NCBI RefSeq assembly: GCF_947500985.1
Contig: NZ_CANMTX010000003.1
Location: 310,001-374,000 of the forward strand
Source of the DNA: an uncultured Maribacter sp.
Lineage (GTDB): Bacteria > Bacteroidota > Bacteroidia > Flavobacteriales > Flavobacteriaceae
DNA: 64,000 bases
Direction: 5' to 3'
This document shows, piece after piece, positions 28,912-38,122 of this stretch. Each line of letters opens with the position of its first letter. The first letter of the stretch is position 1. The notes beneath the pieces are model-generated. The model did not search any database. It was not told where the DNA came from and saw nothing but the letters and a program-made list of their open reading frames with translations. A program made the translations under genes and the position numbers.

Positions 28912-29031
28912 TTAAAGCCAAAATTAACGGGATTAAAACCGATGTGTGCGCTATCAATCAAAACAAGAAAATATTAAGATTTCCTTTACATATGGCTTTT
29001 AACTTAGCTGTAAATCTTAAAACAATATATC

Positions 29032-29217
29032 ATGAATGAGGAACAATTTAAAGGAAAATGGAATATAGCAAAAGGGAAGCTTAAGCAACAATATGCTGAC
29101 TTAACAGATGATGACTTAACCTATGCGGAAGGAAAATCTGATGAGCTATTAGGAAGAATTCAAGAAAAAACTGGAGAGTCTAAAGAAAAATTGAAGAAAA
29201 TGATAAACGACTTATAG
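29032..29217 (+). CDS. CsbD family stress protein
   Basis: A 61-residue hydrophilic helical protein of the CsbD family, with the pattern MNEEQFKGKWNIAKGKLKQ, a central DLTDDDLTYAEGK, and the Lys/Glu-rich helix LLGRIQEKTGESKEKLKKM. CsbD proteins accumulate under general stress or in stationary phase in other bacteria; the molecular role is not known. It is a single gene followed by a terminator 24 bases downstream. Confidence 0.9.
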   Translation: MNEEQFKGKWNIAKGKLKQQYADLTDDDLTYAEGKSDELLGRIQEKTGESKEKLKKMINDL

Positions 29218-29240
29218 TCTACTTTCATTTTTATAAAAAG

Positions 29241-29273
29241 CAAACCCCATCTACAAAATAGACGGGGTTTTGA
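29241..29273. terminator. Terminator between CsbD gene and asnB
   Basis: 12-bp arms AAACCCCATCTA / TAGACGGGGTTT (29242-29253, 29259-29270) with one mismatch and a 5-nt loop, followed by TTTTG. It serves the CsbD gene and possibly the convergent asnB. Confidence 0.78.
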
Positions 29274-29300
29274 CAATAGATATAATGACTAATTCAAACC

Positions 29301-30974
29301 CTATTGTTTAACGTATGCTTCACTGTGTACGTTAGCTATTGCTCTACCAGAAGGGTCATTCATATTTTTAAATGCCTCATCCCATTCTAAAGCTGTCGCT
29401 GTACTACAAGCTACACTTGCCTCTTGCGGTACACTTAAAGCTGCAGCATCACTAGGGAAATGTCCTTCAAAAATCGTTCTATAGTAATACTCTTCTTTAT
29501 TTAATGGTGTGTTGATAGGAAAACGGAATGTCGCATTCTCTATTTGCTCATCAGTTACTTCTTTGTCAACCAATTCTTTTAAGGTATCAATCCAGCTGTA
29601 ACCAACGCCATCACTAAACTGTTCTTTTTGTCTCCATGCAACACTTTCAGGAATCATATCTTCAAATGCCTTACGAACTACCCATTTCTCCATTCGCTCA
29701 CCGTTGATCATTTTATCTTGTGGGTTGATGCGCATAGCAACATCCATAAATTCTTTATCCAAAAATGGTACACGTCCTTCAATTCCCCAAGCAGCTAAAC
29801 TCTTATTAGCTCTTAAACAATCATACATATGTAACTTATCTAATTTACGTACCGTCTCTTCATGAAACTCTTGTGCATTTGGTGCTTTATGAAAGTATAG
29901 GTAACCTCCAAATAACTCATCTGCACCTTCACCAGATAATACCATTTTTATACCCATAGACTTAATAACACGAGCCATTAAGTACATTGGCGTAGAAGAA
30001 CGAATGGTAGTAATATCATACGTTTCAATGTTATAAATAACATCTTTTATAGCATCTAAACCTTCTTGTATGGTAAATTTAATTTCGTGGTGTACGGTAC
30101 CGATATGATCAGCAACCTTTTTTGCAGCCGCCAAATCTGGTGACCCTTCTAAACCTACAGAGAAAGAGTGCAATTGTGGGTACCATGCATCAACCGTATC
30201 GCCACTTTCAATTCTTTTCTGAGCGTATTTTTTAGCAATAGCAGAAGTTACAGAAGAATCTAAACCACCTGATAACAATACACCATAAGGCACATCCGAC
30301 ATTAACTGTCTGTGAACTGCAGCTTCTAATGCTACTTTAATTTCTTGTATACTGGTAGCGTTATCTTTAACCGCATCATACTCCATCCAATCTCTTGAAT
30401 ACCATTTTTTGAATTGGCCATCAGAACTATGTAAATAATGACCTGGAGGAAATAATTCTATTTTAGTACACGTACCTTCTAAAGCTTTCAATTCTGATGC
30501 TACATAGAACGTTCCGTTTTTATCCCACCCTATGTATAATGGAATAATACCCATATGATCACGTGCAATAAAATATTCATCTTTTTCAGCATCATAAATA
30601 GTGAAACCGAAAATACCGTTCATCTCATCTAAGAAATCAACTCCTTTTTCTTGGTACAAAGCTAATATTACTTCACAGTCAGACTCCGTCTTAAAATCGT
30701 ATCTACCTTCAAACTGTTTACGTAACTCTCTATGATTATATATTTCACCATTGGCTGCTAATATCAATTTACCATTAGGACTTAATAATGGTTGTTTTCC
30801 AGAAGCTGGATCTACAATAGCCAAACGCTCATGCGCCAAGATGGCTTTATCATCTGCATAGATACCACTCCAATCTGGACCTCTATGTCTAATTTTCTTC
30901 GACATTTCTAAAAGTTGAGGTCTAAGTACTTCAGTACTTTCCTTAACATCAAATGCACATACTATTCCACACAT
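29301..30974 (-). CDS. asnB: Asparagine synthase B, glutamine-hydrolysing
   Basis: A 557-residue enzyme making asparagine from aspartate, ATP and glutamine. The N-terminal glutaminase domain begins with the nucleophile Cys2 (MCGIV) and has RGPDWSG and NGEIYNHREL. The C-terminal synthetase domain has the pyrophosphate loop LSGGLDSS (234-241) and the later motif SGEGADELFGGYLYF. Length and the ending match E. coli-type AsnB. It is transcribed alone, with an AT-rich 239-bp spacer upstream in which no certain promoter is seen. Confidence 0.96.
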   Translation of the reverse strand: MCGIVCAFDVKESTEVLRPQLLEMSKKIRHRGPDWSGIYADDKAILAHERLAIVDPASGKQPLLSPNGKLILAANGEIYNHRELRKQFEGRYDFKTESDCEVILALYQEKGVDFLDEMNGIFGFTIYDAEKDEYFIARDHMGIIPLYIGWDKNGTFYVASELKALEGTCTKIELFPPGHYLHSSDGQFKKWYSRDWMEYDAVKDNATSIQEIKVALEAAVHRQLMSDVPYGVLLSGGLDSSVTSAIAKKYAQKRIESGDTVDAWYPQLHSFSVGLEGSPDLAAAKKVADHIGTVHHEIKFTIQEGLDAIKDVIYNIETYDITTIRSSTPMYLMARVIKSMGIKMVLSGEGADELFGGYLYFHKAPNAQEFHEETVRKLDKLHMYDCLRANKSLAAWGIEGRVPFLDKEFMDVAMRINPQDKMINGERMEKWVVRKAFEDMIPESVAWRQKEQFSDGVGYSWIDTLKELVDKEVTDEQIENATFRFPINTPLNKEEYYYRTIFEGHFPSDAAALSVPQEASVACSTATALEWDEAFKNMNDPSGRAIANVHSEAYVKQ

Positions 30975-31213
30975 AATCTAATTATTATATCAATTCGAAT
31001 ACAAATATCAATTTATTGTTTCAATTAACAAACACATATATCAATTATGATTATAAATTGTAATTATAAAATGTATTTTAAGTTCTATTTGACATATATC
31101 GCCACTAAATCATGTTTAAAACGTAATGAAATGTAACAATCAAAAATTTAACTTCTTTTTATTAATACTACTGTAAGGAACTGCTTAGTTTTATGACCTA
31201 GAAAACCAAACAA

Positions 31214-31759
31214 ATGATTATGAAAAAAGTATTTACACTAGCTACACTAATGTTAGCCTTAGTTTTAACCTCAACAGTATCTGCTCAAGAGTTCTCTGGA
31301 ATAGACAAAAGCCCAATGGATATGGCTGCCTACCCTACAGATTACAAAGTTTCTGAAAAGGCAGTACGTATTATTTACGGAAGACCACAATTGAAAGGTC
31401 GTTCTATGGAAGAATTAGCTCCAACAGGAAAAGTATGGAGAACAGGTGCGAACGAAGCTCCTGAAATTACATTTTATAAGGATGTAAAATTCGGCGGTAA
31501 AGATGTTAAAGCTGGAACGTATTCTTTATTCACTATACCTGGTGCAGATGAGTGGACAGTTATTTTGAATACAAACTTGAACCAATGGGGTTCTTATTTC
31601 TATGATGAAGCTTCTGATGTTGCTCGTGTAACAGTACCTAACGGTTCTGATGCTGCGTCACTTGAAGAATTTTCAATCGCTTTCAAAGAAGCTAACGGTG
31701 GTGCTCAACTAGTAATGGGTTGGGACAAAACAAGAGTTGCTGTTCCAATTACTATGTAA
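31214..31759 (+). CDS. DUF2911 family secreted protein
   Basis: A 181-residue protein with a signal peptide (MKKVFTLATLMLALVLTSTVSAQ) and a DUF2911 domain: VRIIYGRPQLKGR, KVWRTGANEAPEITFYKDV, AGTYSLFTIPG and EWTVILNTNLNQWG. These are conserved periplasmic or surface beta-rich proteins of Bacteroidota with no known activity. The start could be the ATG at 31214 or 31220; the second (MKKV) is the more usual signal-peptide start. It is monocistronic with a terminator 20 bases on. Confidence 0.9.
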   Translation: MIMKKVFTLATLMLALVLTSTVSAQEFSGIDKSPMDMAAYPTDYKVSEKAVRIIYGRPQLKGRSMEELAPTGKVWRTGANEAPEITFYKDVKFGGKDVKAGTYSLFTIPGADEWTVILNTNLNQWGSYFYDEASDVARVTVPNGSDAASLEEFSIAFKEANGGAQLVMGWDKTRVAVPITM

Positions 31760-31778
31760 TTAGAAACACGATATATTA

Positions 31779-31812
31779 AAAAAAGCCTCGGTCAATGACC
31801 GAGGCTTTTTTT
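31779..31812. terminator. Bidirectional terminator between DUF2911 and amidohydrolase genes
   Basis: Perfect stem GCCTCGGTC / GACCGAGGC with a 3-nt loop, an A-run on the left and a T-run on the right. Confidence 0.92.
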
Positions 31813-31824
31813 TGCTTTTTACTT

Positions 31825-33450
31825 TTATCGAACTATACCGTTCACAAAAGTCTGCTCGGCACGAATGGTAGGAATCTCTGATACTGGAACCGTCATCATA
31901 TCTTTATCATAAATGACAAAATCTGCAACCTTACCTGGCTCTATACTACCTTTTTCATCTTCTTCAAAATTAGAGTACGCTGCCCAAATAGTCATTCCCT
32001 TCAAGGTTTCTTCTCTAGATAACGCTTCTTCCATTTGAAAACCTCCTTTTGGATATCCACTAGTATCTTGTCTTGCTACTGCAGCATAAAATGTCAAAAA
32101 CGGACTTACATCTTCTACAGGAAAATCGGTTCCTAGCGCAATTGTACCTGCTTTATTTAATAACGTTTTATACGCATAAGCACCTTTTACTCTCTCCCCT
32201 AAACGATCTTCTGCCCAATACATATCGCTTGTTGCGTGTGTTGGTTGAACTGACGGAATAATACCATCTTCAAAATAATCGAAATCACCTTCTGTTAATA
32301 CTTGGGCATGTTCAATTTTCCATCGTCTATCAGATTTACCTTGTAGCACATTTTTATAAGCTCTTAATACCGCAATATTTGCAGAGTCGCCAATGGCATG
32401 GGTATTCATTTGATATTCTGAATTTGCCAGTTTTTGAGCCAAAGCCTCAATATCTGCAACAGGAGTAATCATTGCCCCGAAATGCTCAGGCAGATCACTG
32501 TATTCTTTTTTTAAAGCAGCACCTCTAGAACCTAATGCTCCATCGCCATAAACTTTTATCGATCGTACGTTCAATCGATCTGTTTTAATTGGACCTTTAT
32601 TTATATAGTAATCTACATCTTCTTTATTGTTGCTTACCATGGCATATACTCTAATCGATAATTCACCTGCCTGCTGCAAACTATCGATAAGCTCAATAGT
32701 ACTTCTATCTAATCCCGCATCGTTTACAGTTGTAAGTCCGTGGTTCAAGCTTATTCTTTCTGCGTCTTTTAATGCTTTAATTTTGTCTTCCAATGTTGGC
32801 GATGGCATAATACTATCTATAAGCGTCATTGGGTTATCGACCAAAATACCAGTAATACCAGAATAGCCATTTTCCCATTTTTTTACAATTTCACCACCTT
32901 CAACTTTAGTACTCCAGTCAATACCAGCCATATCCAAAGCTTTCTGATTCACCAAATATGCATGACCGTCTACACGTTCTAATGCTACAGGTATATCAGG
33001 AAAAATAGTATCTAATTGCGTTTTTGTCGGAAATTCTTTTACTTCCCAATCATTCTGATCCCAACCTCTACCTCTAACAAAAGACTTTGGGTTGGCTGTA
33101 TGAAAAGCTCTTACGCGCTCCAATACTTCATCAAAACTTTTAGTCCCTACTAAATCTACTATTTGCTGGGTAAGTCCTAATCCGTAAAAATGGCAATGTG
33201 CATCTATTAAACCGGGAGTAATAGCTCTACCATCGGCATCGATTAATTGGTCTGAAGTATAAACATCACGAATTTCATCTGTAGTACCTACAGCAATAAA
33301 TTTACCATCTTGCACGGCAAAAGCCTGAGCTTCAGAAAAGGAATCATCTACAGTATAGACTTTAGCATTTACGATTACAAGGTCGACTTTCTCTTTCATG
33401 AGTTCGCAACCAGATAATAATACGAGTAAAATTGGAAGTAGTTTTTTCAA
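31825..33450 (-). CDS. Lipoprotein amidohydrolase, YtcJ-like (amidohydrolase 3)
   Basis: A 541-residue metal-dependent hydrolase. It has a lipoprotein signal (MKKLLPILLVLLSGC), a beta-sandwich start (VDLVIVNAKVYTVDD), the metal motif HxH in GLIDAHCHFYGLG, further metal/catalytic residues in KIEHAQV and GTDFPVEDVSP, and the closing EEDEKGSIEPGKVADFVIYDKD. The family includes N-substituted formamide deformylases and other amidases; the substrate here cannot be told. Periplasmic or surface location follows from the lipobox. Transcribed opposite to DUF2911 with a shared terminator. Confidence 0.92.
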   Translation of the reverse strand: MKKLLPILLVLLSGCELMKEKVDLVIVNAKVYTVDDSFSEAQAFAVQDGKFIAVGTTDEIRDVYTSDQLIDADGRAITPGLIDAHCHFYGLGLTQQIVDLVGTKSFDEVLERVRAFHTANPKSFVRGRGWDQNDWEVKEFPTKTQLDTIFPDIPVALERVDGHAYLVNQKALDMAGIDWSTKVEGGEIVKKWENGYSGITGILVDNPMTLIDSIMPSPTLEDKIKALKDAERISLNHGLTTVNDAGLDRSTIELIDSLQQAGELSIRVYAMVSNNKEDVDYYINKGPIKTDRLNVRSIKVYGDGALGSRGAALKKEYSDLPEHFGAMITPVADIEALAQKLANSEYQMNTHAIGDSANIAVLRAYKNVLQGKSDRRWKIEHAQVLTEGDFDYFEDGIIPSVQPTHATSDMYWAEDRLGERVKGAYAYKTLLNKAGTIALGTDFPVEDVSPFLTFYAAVARQDTSGYPKGGFQMEEALSREETLKGMTIWAAYSNFEEDEKGSIEPGKVADFVIYDKDMMTVPVSEIPTIRAEQTFVNGIVR

Positions 33451-33550
33451 AACAAAAAATAGTTAGTTAGTAAAATTGTCAAACAAGGCTATAAGTGCCT
33501 TTTTAAATAATTACTGAAAACTAAGTATTTTTTCGGAAAGATTTAAATCT

Positions 33551-33982
33551 TTATTCTACAGGTATATGTCGCTTAGCTAAAACTTCGTTTGAGCCACTTT
33601 CAGAATAAGATTCTCCGATCATCTTATCTCCTTCTACTTCAAGAACAAAAGAGATACGATCAATACCTTCTTTATTAATATTAAAATTGATTCGGTTATT
33701 ATCAACCTTTACATCTTGACCATTTAATGACCCCGTTTTTAAGCTAATTACAACTTGGTAGACGTCATTTGGTTGTGAAATAAAAATTCGCCCCTTTCTA
33801 TAAGGTGCATCAGCCTCAGGCATTAAAAACTCCCAAACACCCAAAACAGGATTTTTATCAATTATTTGCTCATGTTCTAATACATCATATGATGAATTTA
33901 TCGAACGATTTTCGATAAACGAATTCATAAATAGAACATTTGTAAATAAGACAATTTTTATTAAAACATGGTTAGTGCTCAT
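33551..33982 (-). CDS. Small secreted protein of unknown function
   Basis: A 143-residue protein with an N-terminal hydrophobic stretch (VLIKIVLFTNVLFMNSFI), probably a signal or anchor, and a beta-rich remainder: VLGVWEFLMPEADAPYRKGR, IFISQPNDVYQVVISLKTG, and RISFVLEVEGDKMIGESYSE. The GxWEF start followed by strands resembles other small lipocalin-like Bacteroidota proteins, but no family is recognised. It lies between two lipoprotein hydrolase genes on the same strand with gaps of 77 and 100 bases. Confidence 0.65.
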   Translation of the reverse strand: MSTNHVLIKIVLFTNVLFMNSFIENRSINSSYDVLEHEQIIDKNPVLGVWEFLMPEADAPYRKGRIFISQPNDVYQVVISLKTGSLNGQDVKVDNNRINFNINKEGIDRISFVLEVEGDKMIGESYSESGSNEVLAKRHIPVE

Positions 33983-34059
33983 TTTATAAAGTATTGTTTT
34001 ATATGCATTAGTAACGATACTAATATAAAATTATTTTACAAATTGTAAGGTTTTTACTA

Positions 34060-35880
34060 CTACAATTTCTTTTTCGCTACAATCCAACTCGTTATTTTTT
34101 CTTCTAATAGTACCAAAGGTAAACTACCTGAGTCTAAAATTTGACTATGAAATTCTCTAATATCAAATTTATCACCTAAAGCTTTCTCTGCCTGCGTTCT
34201 TAGTTCTCGAATTTTTAACTGACCAATTTTATACGATAGCGCTTGACCTGGCGTTGCCATATAACGCTCTATTTCAGCAATTATACTTTCTTCAGATTCT
34301 GCCTCGTTATCTAAAGAATATTGAATCGCTTTTTCTCTGCTCCATCCTTTTGCATGAATACCTGTGTCTACTACTAGACGAATTGCTCTATGCATCTCCA
34401 TACTCAACATTCCAAAATATTGGTATGGATCAGTGTAAATTCCCAATTCTTTTCCTAAAGATTCTGCATATAACGCCCATCCTTCTACAAAAACACCCAT
34501 ACTCTCAGGATGTAAAAACTCAGGAAGATTCCTATTCTCTTGCTGTAGACTTAGTTGAAAGTGATGCCCAGGTATGGCTTCATGCAAAAACAAAGCTTCA
34601 TCATGCACCATGTTATAACTCTTCACATCAGGAATCGGAACATAGAAAATTCCCGCTCTAGACCCATCTTTCGACCCTGGTACATATTCTGCACTTGCCG
34701 ATGCTTCTCTAAATGCTTCGGTTCTACGCACATTAAAACCTGCTTTGGGTGTTAACGCAAATAAAGAATCTATTCGTAAAGCAATACGTTCATTAATAAC
34801 ATTAAAACTTTCAATTACTTCTTCAGGTTTTGAAAAAGGCATCAGTTCTCTTTTATTACGCAGAGAATTAAAGAATGATTTTAAGTCTCCTTTAAACCCT
34901 ATTTCATTTTTAACCGCTTCCATTTCTTTAGAAATACGAGCCACTTCAGACAAGCCCAATTCATGAATTTCATCTGCTGCCATGTTTGTTGTCGTATGTA
35001 GTTTTATTAAATATTGATACGTTTCTTTTCCATTTGGCAAGTCTAATAGTCCGTCTGTATCTCTACAAGCCGGTAAATACACCTCGGTAAAGAATTGATT
35101 TAATTCTACATATTTAGGCGTCAGTTTTTCTTGTATGAAATCTTCATAATTACTTTGAAGAATATCCATATCAACATCAGACAAGCCATCGGGAAAATTC
35201 ATTATCGGCTGGTAAAACAGATTTTCTTCAAGCGGAGCATCTATAAACGATTGAATCTGTGGTAGCAATTTTAAGGTAAGTACTTTAGGCAGCACCACAC
35301 CTTTGTTCACACCTATTTTCATCTTCTCAATAGACGTATCTAAGAACACTAAATAATCTTCTAACCTACTTAGCCAATTATTATAATCTTCAATGCTCTT
35401 AAACGGCTGTACACTTGTGCCACCTGATAGCTGGGCAACATATAAATGCAAAGATTGTATCTGAAAAAGTGGCATTAACTCAAAACTTGGCAGATCGTAG
35501 ATTGGGGAAGCAACCGTTACTATGGGGCTCATTACACCTTCTAACTTCACAGCACAATCCCACTGCATAACGCGCATGCTCATATAATCTGCAGCACTAA
35601 CGTTCGTGGAATCGTATTTACTTAATTCATCTAAAAAATAAGAGTATCGATCTTTTAGATGTAAAATGTAATCATCAGAAATGTAATTGGCTATAGTATC
35701 ATTATATTCTGAAAAGCCAGCTTTGGTAGCCTCTATGGGGTTGATGCTTTTCTTAAACTCATAAAACTCAGTAAAAACCTCAGCAATAGGTTTCGTTGTG
35801 GCGATCTGTTCTTCTTTTGGAGATTCTTTACATGAAGTAATAACAGCAACGAATAATAAAAGCCAAAGTGTACGAATCAT
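34060..35880 (-). CDS. DUF885 family lipoprotein, probable metallopeptidase-like
   Basis: A 606-residue protein with a lipoprotein signal (IRTLWLLLFVAVITSC, Cys17) and a DUF885 domain. The zinc-site-like motif HEAIPGHHF lies at residues 433-441, and a C-terminal Glu-containing segment (MEMHRAIRLVVDTGIHAKGW) is the conserved partner region. The family is related to gluzincin-type peptidases by motif. Substrates in Bacteroidota are uncharacterised, though some relatives are described as acting on peptides. The N-terminus is helical. Anchored in a membrane facing the periplasm or surface. Confidence 0.9.
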   Translation of the reverse strand: MIRTLWLLLFVAVITSCKESPKEEQIATTKPIAEVFTEFYEFKKSINPIEATKAGFSEYNDTIANYISDDYILHLKDRYSYFLDELSKYDSTNVSAADYMSMRVMQWDCAVKLEGVMSPIVTVASPIYDLPSFELMPLFQIQSLHLYVAQLSGGTSVQPFKSIEDYNNWLSRLEDYLVFLDTSIEKMKIGVNKGVVLPKVLTLKLLPQIQSFIDAPLEENLFYQPIMNFPDGLSDVDMDILQSNYEDFIQEKLTPKYVELNQFFTEVYLPACRDTDGLLDLPNGKETYQYLIKLHTTTNMAADEIHELGLSEVARISKEMEAVKNEIGFKGDLKSFFNSLRNKRELMPFSKPEEVIESFNVINERIALRIDSLFALTPKAGFNVRRTEAFREASASAEYVPGSKDGSRAGIFYVPIPDVKSYNMVHDEALFLHEAIPGHHFQLSLQQENRNLPEFLHPESMGVFVEGWALYAESLGKELGIYTDPYQYFGMLSMEMHRAIRLVVDTGIHAKGWSREKAIQYSLDNEAESEESIIAEIERYMATPGQALSYKIGQLKIRELRTQAEKALGDKFDIREFHSQILDSGSLPLVLLEEKITSWIVAKKKL

Positions 35881-35958
35881 AGTATTAGAATTTGTACTGA
35901 AAAATACAAAAACTAATACTATGGAATGAAGTCTATTATATGGAATTATAGAAACCGT

Positions 35959-36720
35959 TTACTTTTTGGATTTGGAATTCGCCTTCTCTTTAATTTTTAC
36001 GTAAATCAGTTTTTTACGTCCCTTAGAATCTTCTCTTCTTTCAATTTCGAAATGAGGAATGGAATTGATTAGCGGAGTCAGTTTTTGAAATCCGTAATTA
36101 CGAGAATCGAAATTAGGTTGCTTCTTTTGTAATAAGCTACCAACATCGCCCAAAAAAGCCCAACCATCATCATCGGCAACATCATCTATAGTTGTTGAAA
36201 TAAAACGTAATGCTTTTGGCGTAATCTTATCAACCGTATTCTTTTCTGTCGGAGTTTTGTCTGTAGCATCTGAAGTTTCTTCTACTGATCTACCCTTAAG
36301 AATTTCTATATAAATGAATTTATCACAAGCTACAATAAACGGATTAGGAGTTTTACGCTCCCCAATACCAAATACCTGCATACCTGCCTCTCTTAATCGT
36401 GTAGCCAAACGCGTAAAATCACTATCACTACTCACAATACAGAACCCGTTAACCTTGCCTGCATACAAAATATCCATAGCATCGATAATCATAGCAGAAT
36501 CCGTTGCATTTTTACCTTGTGTATACCCATATTGCTGTATAGGTGTAATCGCATTTTCAAGCAAAACATTTTTCCATTTCCCTAAACGTGGATTGGTCCA
36601 ATCACCATAAATTCGTTTTATGGTAGGGTTACCGTATTTAGCAATCTCCTCCATCATTTCCTTTACATAGGCAGACGGTATATTATCGCCATCTATTAAT
36701 ACTGCTAAATTCAAATCCAT
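35959..36720 (-). CDS. NYN-domain protein with C-terminal OST-HTH/LOTUS domain
   Basis: A 253-residue protein. Residues 1-140 form a NYN (PIN-like, LabA/DUF88) nuclease fold with acidic residues in LAVLIDGDNIPS, NATDSAMIIDAMDIL and VSSDSDFTRLATRLRE. A charged Thr/Glu linker follows (about 145-170). The C-terminal part (about 170-245) resembles an OST-HTH/LOTUS domain (DGWAFLGDVGSLLQKKQPNF, YGFQKLTPLI), which binds RNA in other proteins. It is likely an RNA-targeting nuclease or RNA-binding regulator. The acidic set seems intact. It stands alone and its target is unknown. Confidence 0.9.
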   Translation of the reverse strand: MDLNLAVLIDGDNIPSAYVKEMMEEIAKYGNPTIKRIYGDWTNPRLGKWKNVLLENAITPIQQYGYTQGKNATDSAMIIDAMDILYAGKVNGFCIVSSDSDFTRLATRLREAGMQVFGIGERKTPNPFIVACDKFIYIEILKGRSVEETSDATDKTPTEKNTVDKITPKALRFISTTIDDVADDDGWAFLGDVGSLLQKKQPNFDSRNYGFQKLTPLINSIPHFEIERREDSKGRKKLIYVKIKEKANSKSKK

Positions 36721-36893
36721 TTTGTAGTGTTTTATGTAAAGGTAATTTGATTTCTACTTGAATAGCAAGATGTTAACCGATAAAGTTAAAAATGATTTTT
36801 TTACTGCGGATTATTAGACATTGTAAGTGGCTTTTGACGAACAACCTTAATCATGCAATAAAGTATTTGCACATCTAAACAAATACGAACTAT

Positions 36894-38000
36894 TTAATCT
36901 GGCTTACTTAATACAAACTCTACTCGCCGGTTGAGAAATCTACCCGATTCAGTTGTATTGGTTGAAATCGGTTTTAAGCTTCCAAATCCTTTTGAACTTA
37001 TTCTACTTTTTTCAATTCCGTTCTTGATTAAAAAACCAACTATTTCATCGGCTCGCCTAACCGACAATATTTTATTAAAATTATCTGATCCAATATCATC
37101 GGTATGCCCAAAAATTTTAATATTGATGTTTGAATTCGTTTTTAAATAAGTAAGCAGCGATTCCATTTCTTGCTGATGGTTTCCACTTATTTTAGACTTG
37201 TTAGAATTAAAATAGACGTCTTTAAATATGTGCACACTATCCAAATCATATTCTTTTAGTTCTGTAACCTGTGAGTTTTGAGATTTTGATTTCACGTTCA
37301 ATACCGAAACCATATCTAAATAGTAATAAGAGCCTTTGGTGATTTTTCTTTTGGTCTGATATTTCTGCGTTCGTTTGTTGTTCTTAAAATTACCTATAAT
37401 CATATAATTTTCCGTACCAGACGCCTCGAATTCCGTAGTCAATTTCACCCATTTGATTTCATCGGAATAATATTTAGAATAGGATATTTCCAATTCTTCA
37501 GATACTTCACCCTTCATCTTAGACAAGTGCAATCCTGATAGTACTTTGCTAGTCTCAACCTCAACAGGAAATTCGGTAAACCGTATACCAAATTCCTTCA
37601 CAGCAAAATCTGACCGTTCTGCTAAACTCACATAAAATGAAATAGCGTAGCGTTCTCCTTTCTTTAATGTTGTATTAAATTTTGCTTGAATGTATTCTCT
37701 GTAATCATTGGGTGCATACATGTAAAACCCAACATACCCTACTCCGAAATCTGCAGGTTGCTTGCCATTGAAATTCTCTGGCGTACCCATGGCAACGCTG
37801 CAACCATTAAAATAATCTGTAGAACCCAAGGTGGGCATACTCCAATCTATTACATCCTTTTCAAGATTACCCAATTTAACCGGACACTTTCTATACTTTT
37901 CAAAGCTGGGATTCACTACCAAATTTTGTCCAAATCCGTTAAAATGCATGCAAAGCATCAACATGCTTATAACTCCTATATGTGGTATTCTAGTAGACAT
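36894..38000 (-). CDS. OmpA-family outer-membrane/peptidoglycan-binding protein
   Basis: A 368-residue protein with a signal peptide cleaved near GFGQ, an N-terminal domain starting LVVNPSFEKYRKCP that resembles a beta-sandwich, carbohydrate-binding-like module (about 25-235), and a C-terminal OmpA domain (about 255-365) with HIFKDVYFNSNKS, IFGHTDDIGSDNFN, LSVRRADEIVGFL and RFLNRRVEFVL. The OmpA part binds peptidoglycan. It is preceded by the terminator of the barrel-TPR operon, so it is transcribed separately. The following 172-bp gap holds no recognised feature. Confidence 0.92.
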   Translation of the reverse strand: MSTRIPHIGVISMLMLCMHFNGFGQNLVVNPSFEKYRKCPVKLGNLEKDVIDWSMPTLGSTDYFNGCSVAMGTPENFNGKQPADFGVGYVGFYMYAPNDYREYIQAKFNTTLKKGERYAISFYVSLAERSDFAVKEFGIRFTEFPVEVETSKVLSGLHLSKMKGEVSEELEISYSKYYSDEIKWVKLTTEFEASGTENYMIIGNFKNNKRTQKYQTKRKITKGSYYYLDMVSVLNVKSKSQNSQVTELKEYDLDSVHIFKDVYFNSNKSKISGNHQQEMESLLTYLKTNSNINIKIFGHTDDIGSDNFNKILSVRRADEIVGFLIKNGIEKSRISSKGFGSLKPISTNTTESGRFLNRRVEFVLSKPD

Positions 38001-38063
38001 GCGCTTTGTACAGAATCTCTAAAATACTGAAATCCTATAAAATGGAGTAATTGACCTAAATAG

Positions 38064-38097
38064 AAACGCCCTTCTCAAAAATGAGAAGGGCGTTTTT
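38064..38097 (-). terminator. Terminator of the TPR-barrel operon
   Basis: Perfect 14-bp stem (38064-38077 with 38082-38095) and AAAA loop, 25 bases past the stop of the 38123 gene. On the minus strand the stem ends in TTT followed by CTA, so the T-tract is short; the plus-strand tract is longer. Confidence 0.8.
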
Positions 38098-38122
38098 AAT
38101 CTTTTAAATTTTATTATAAATT

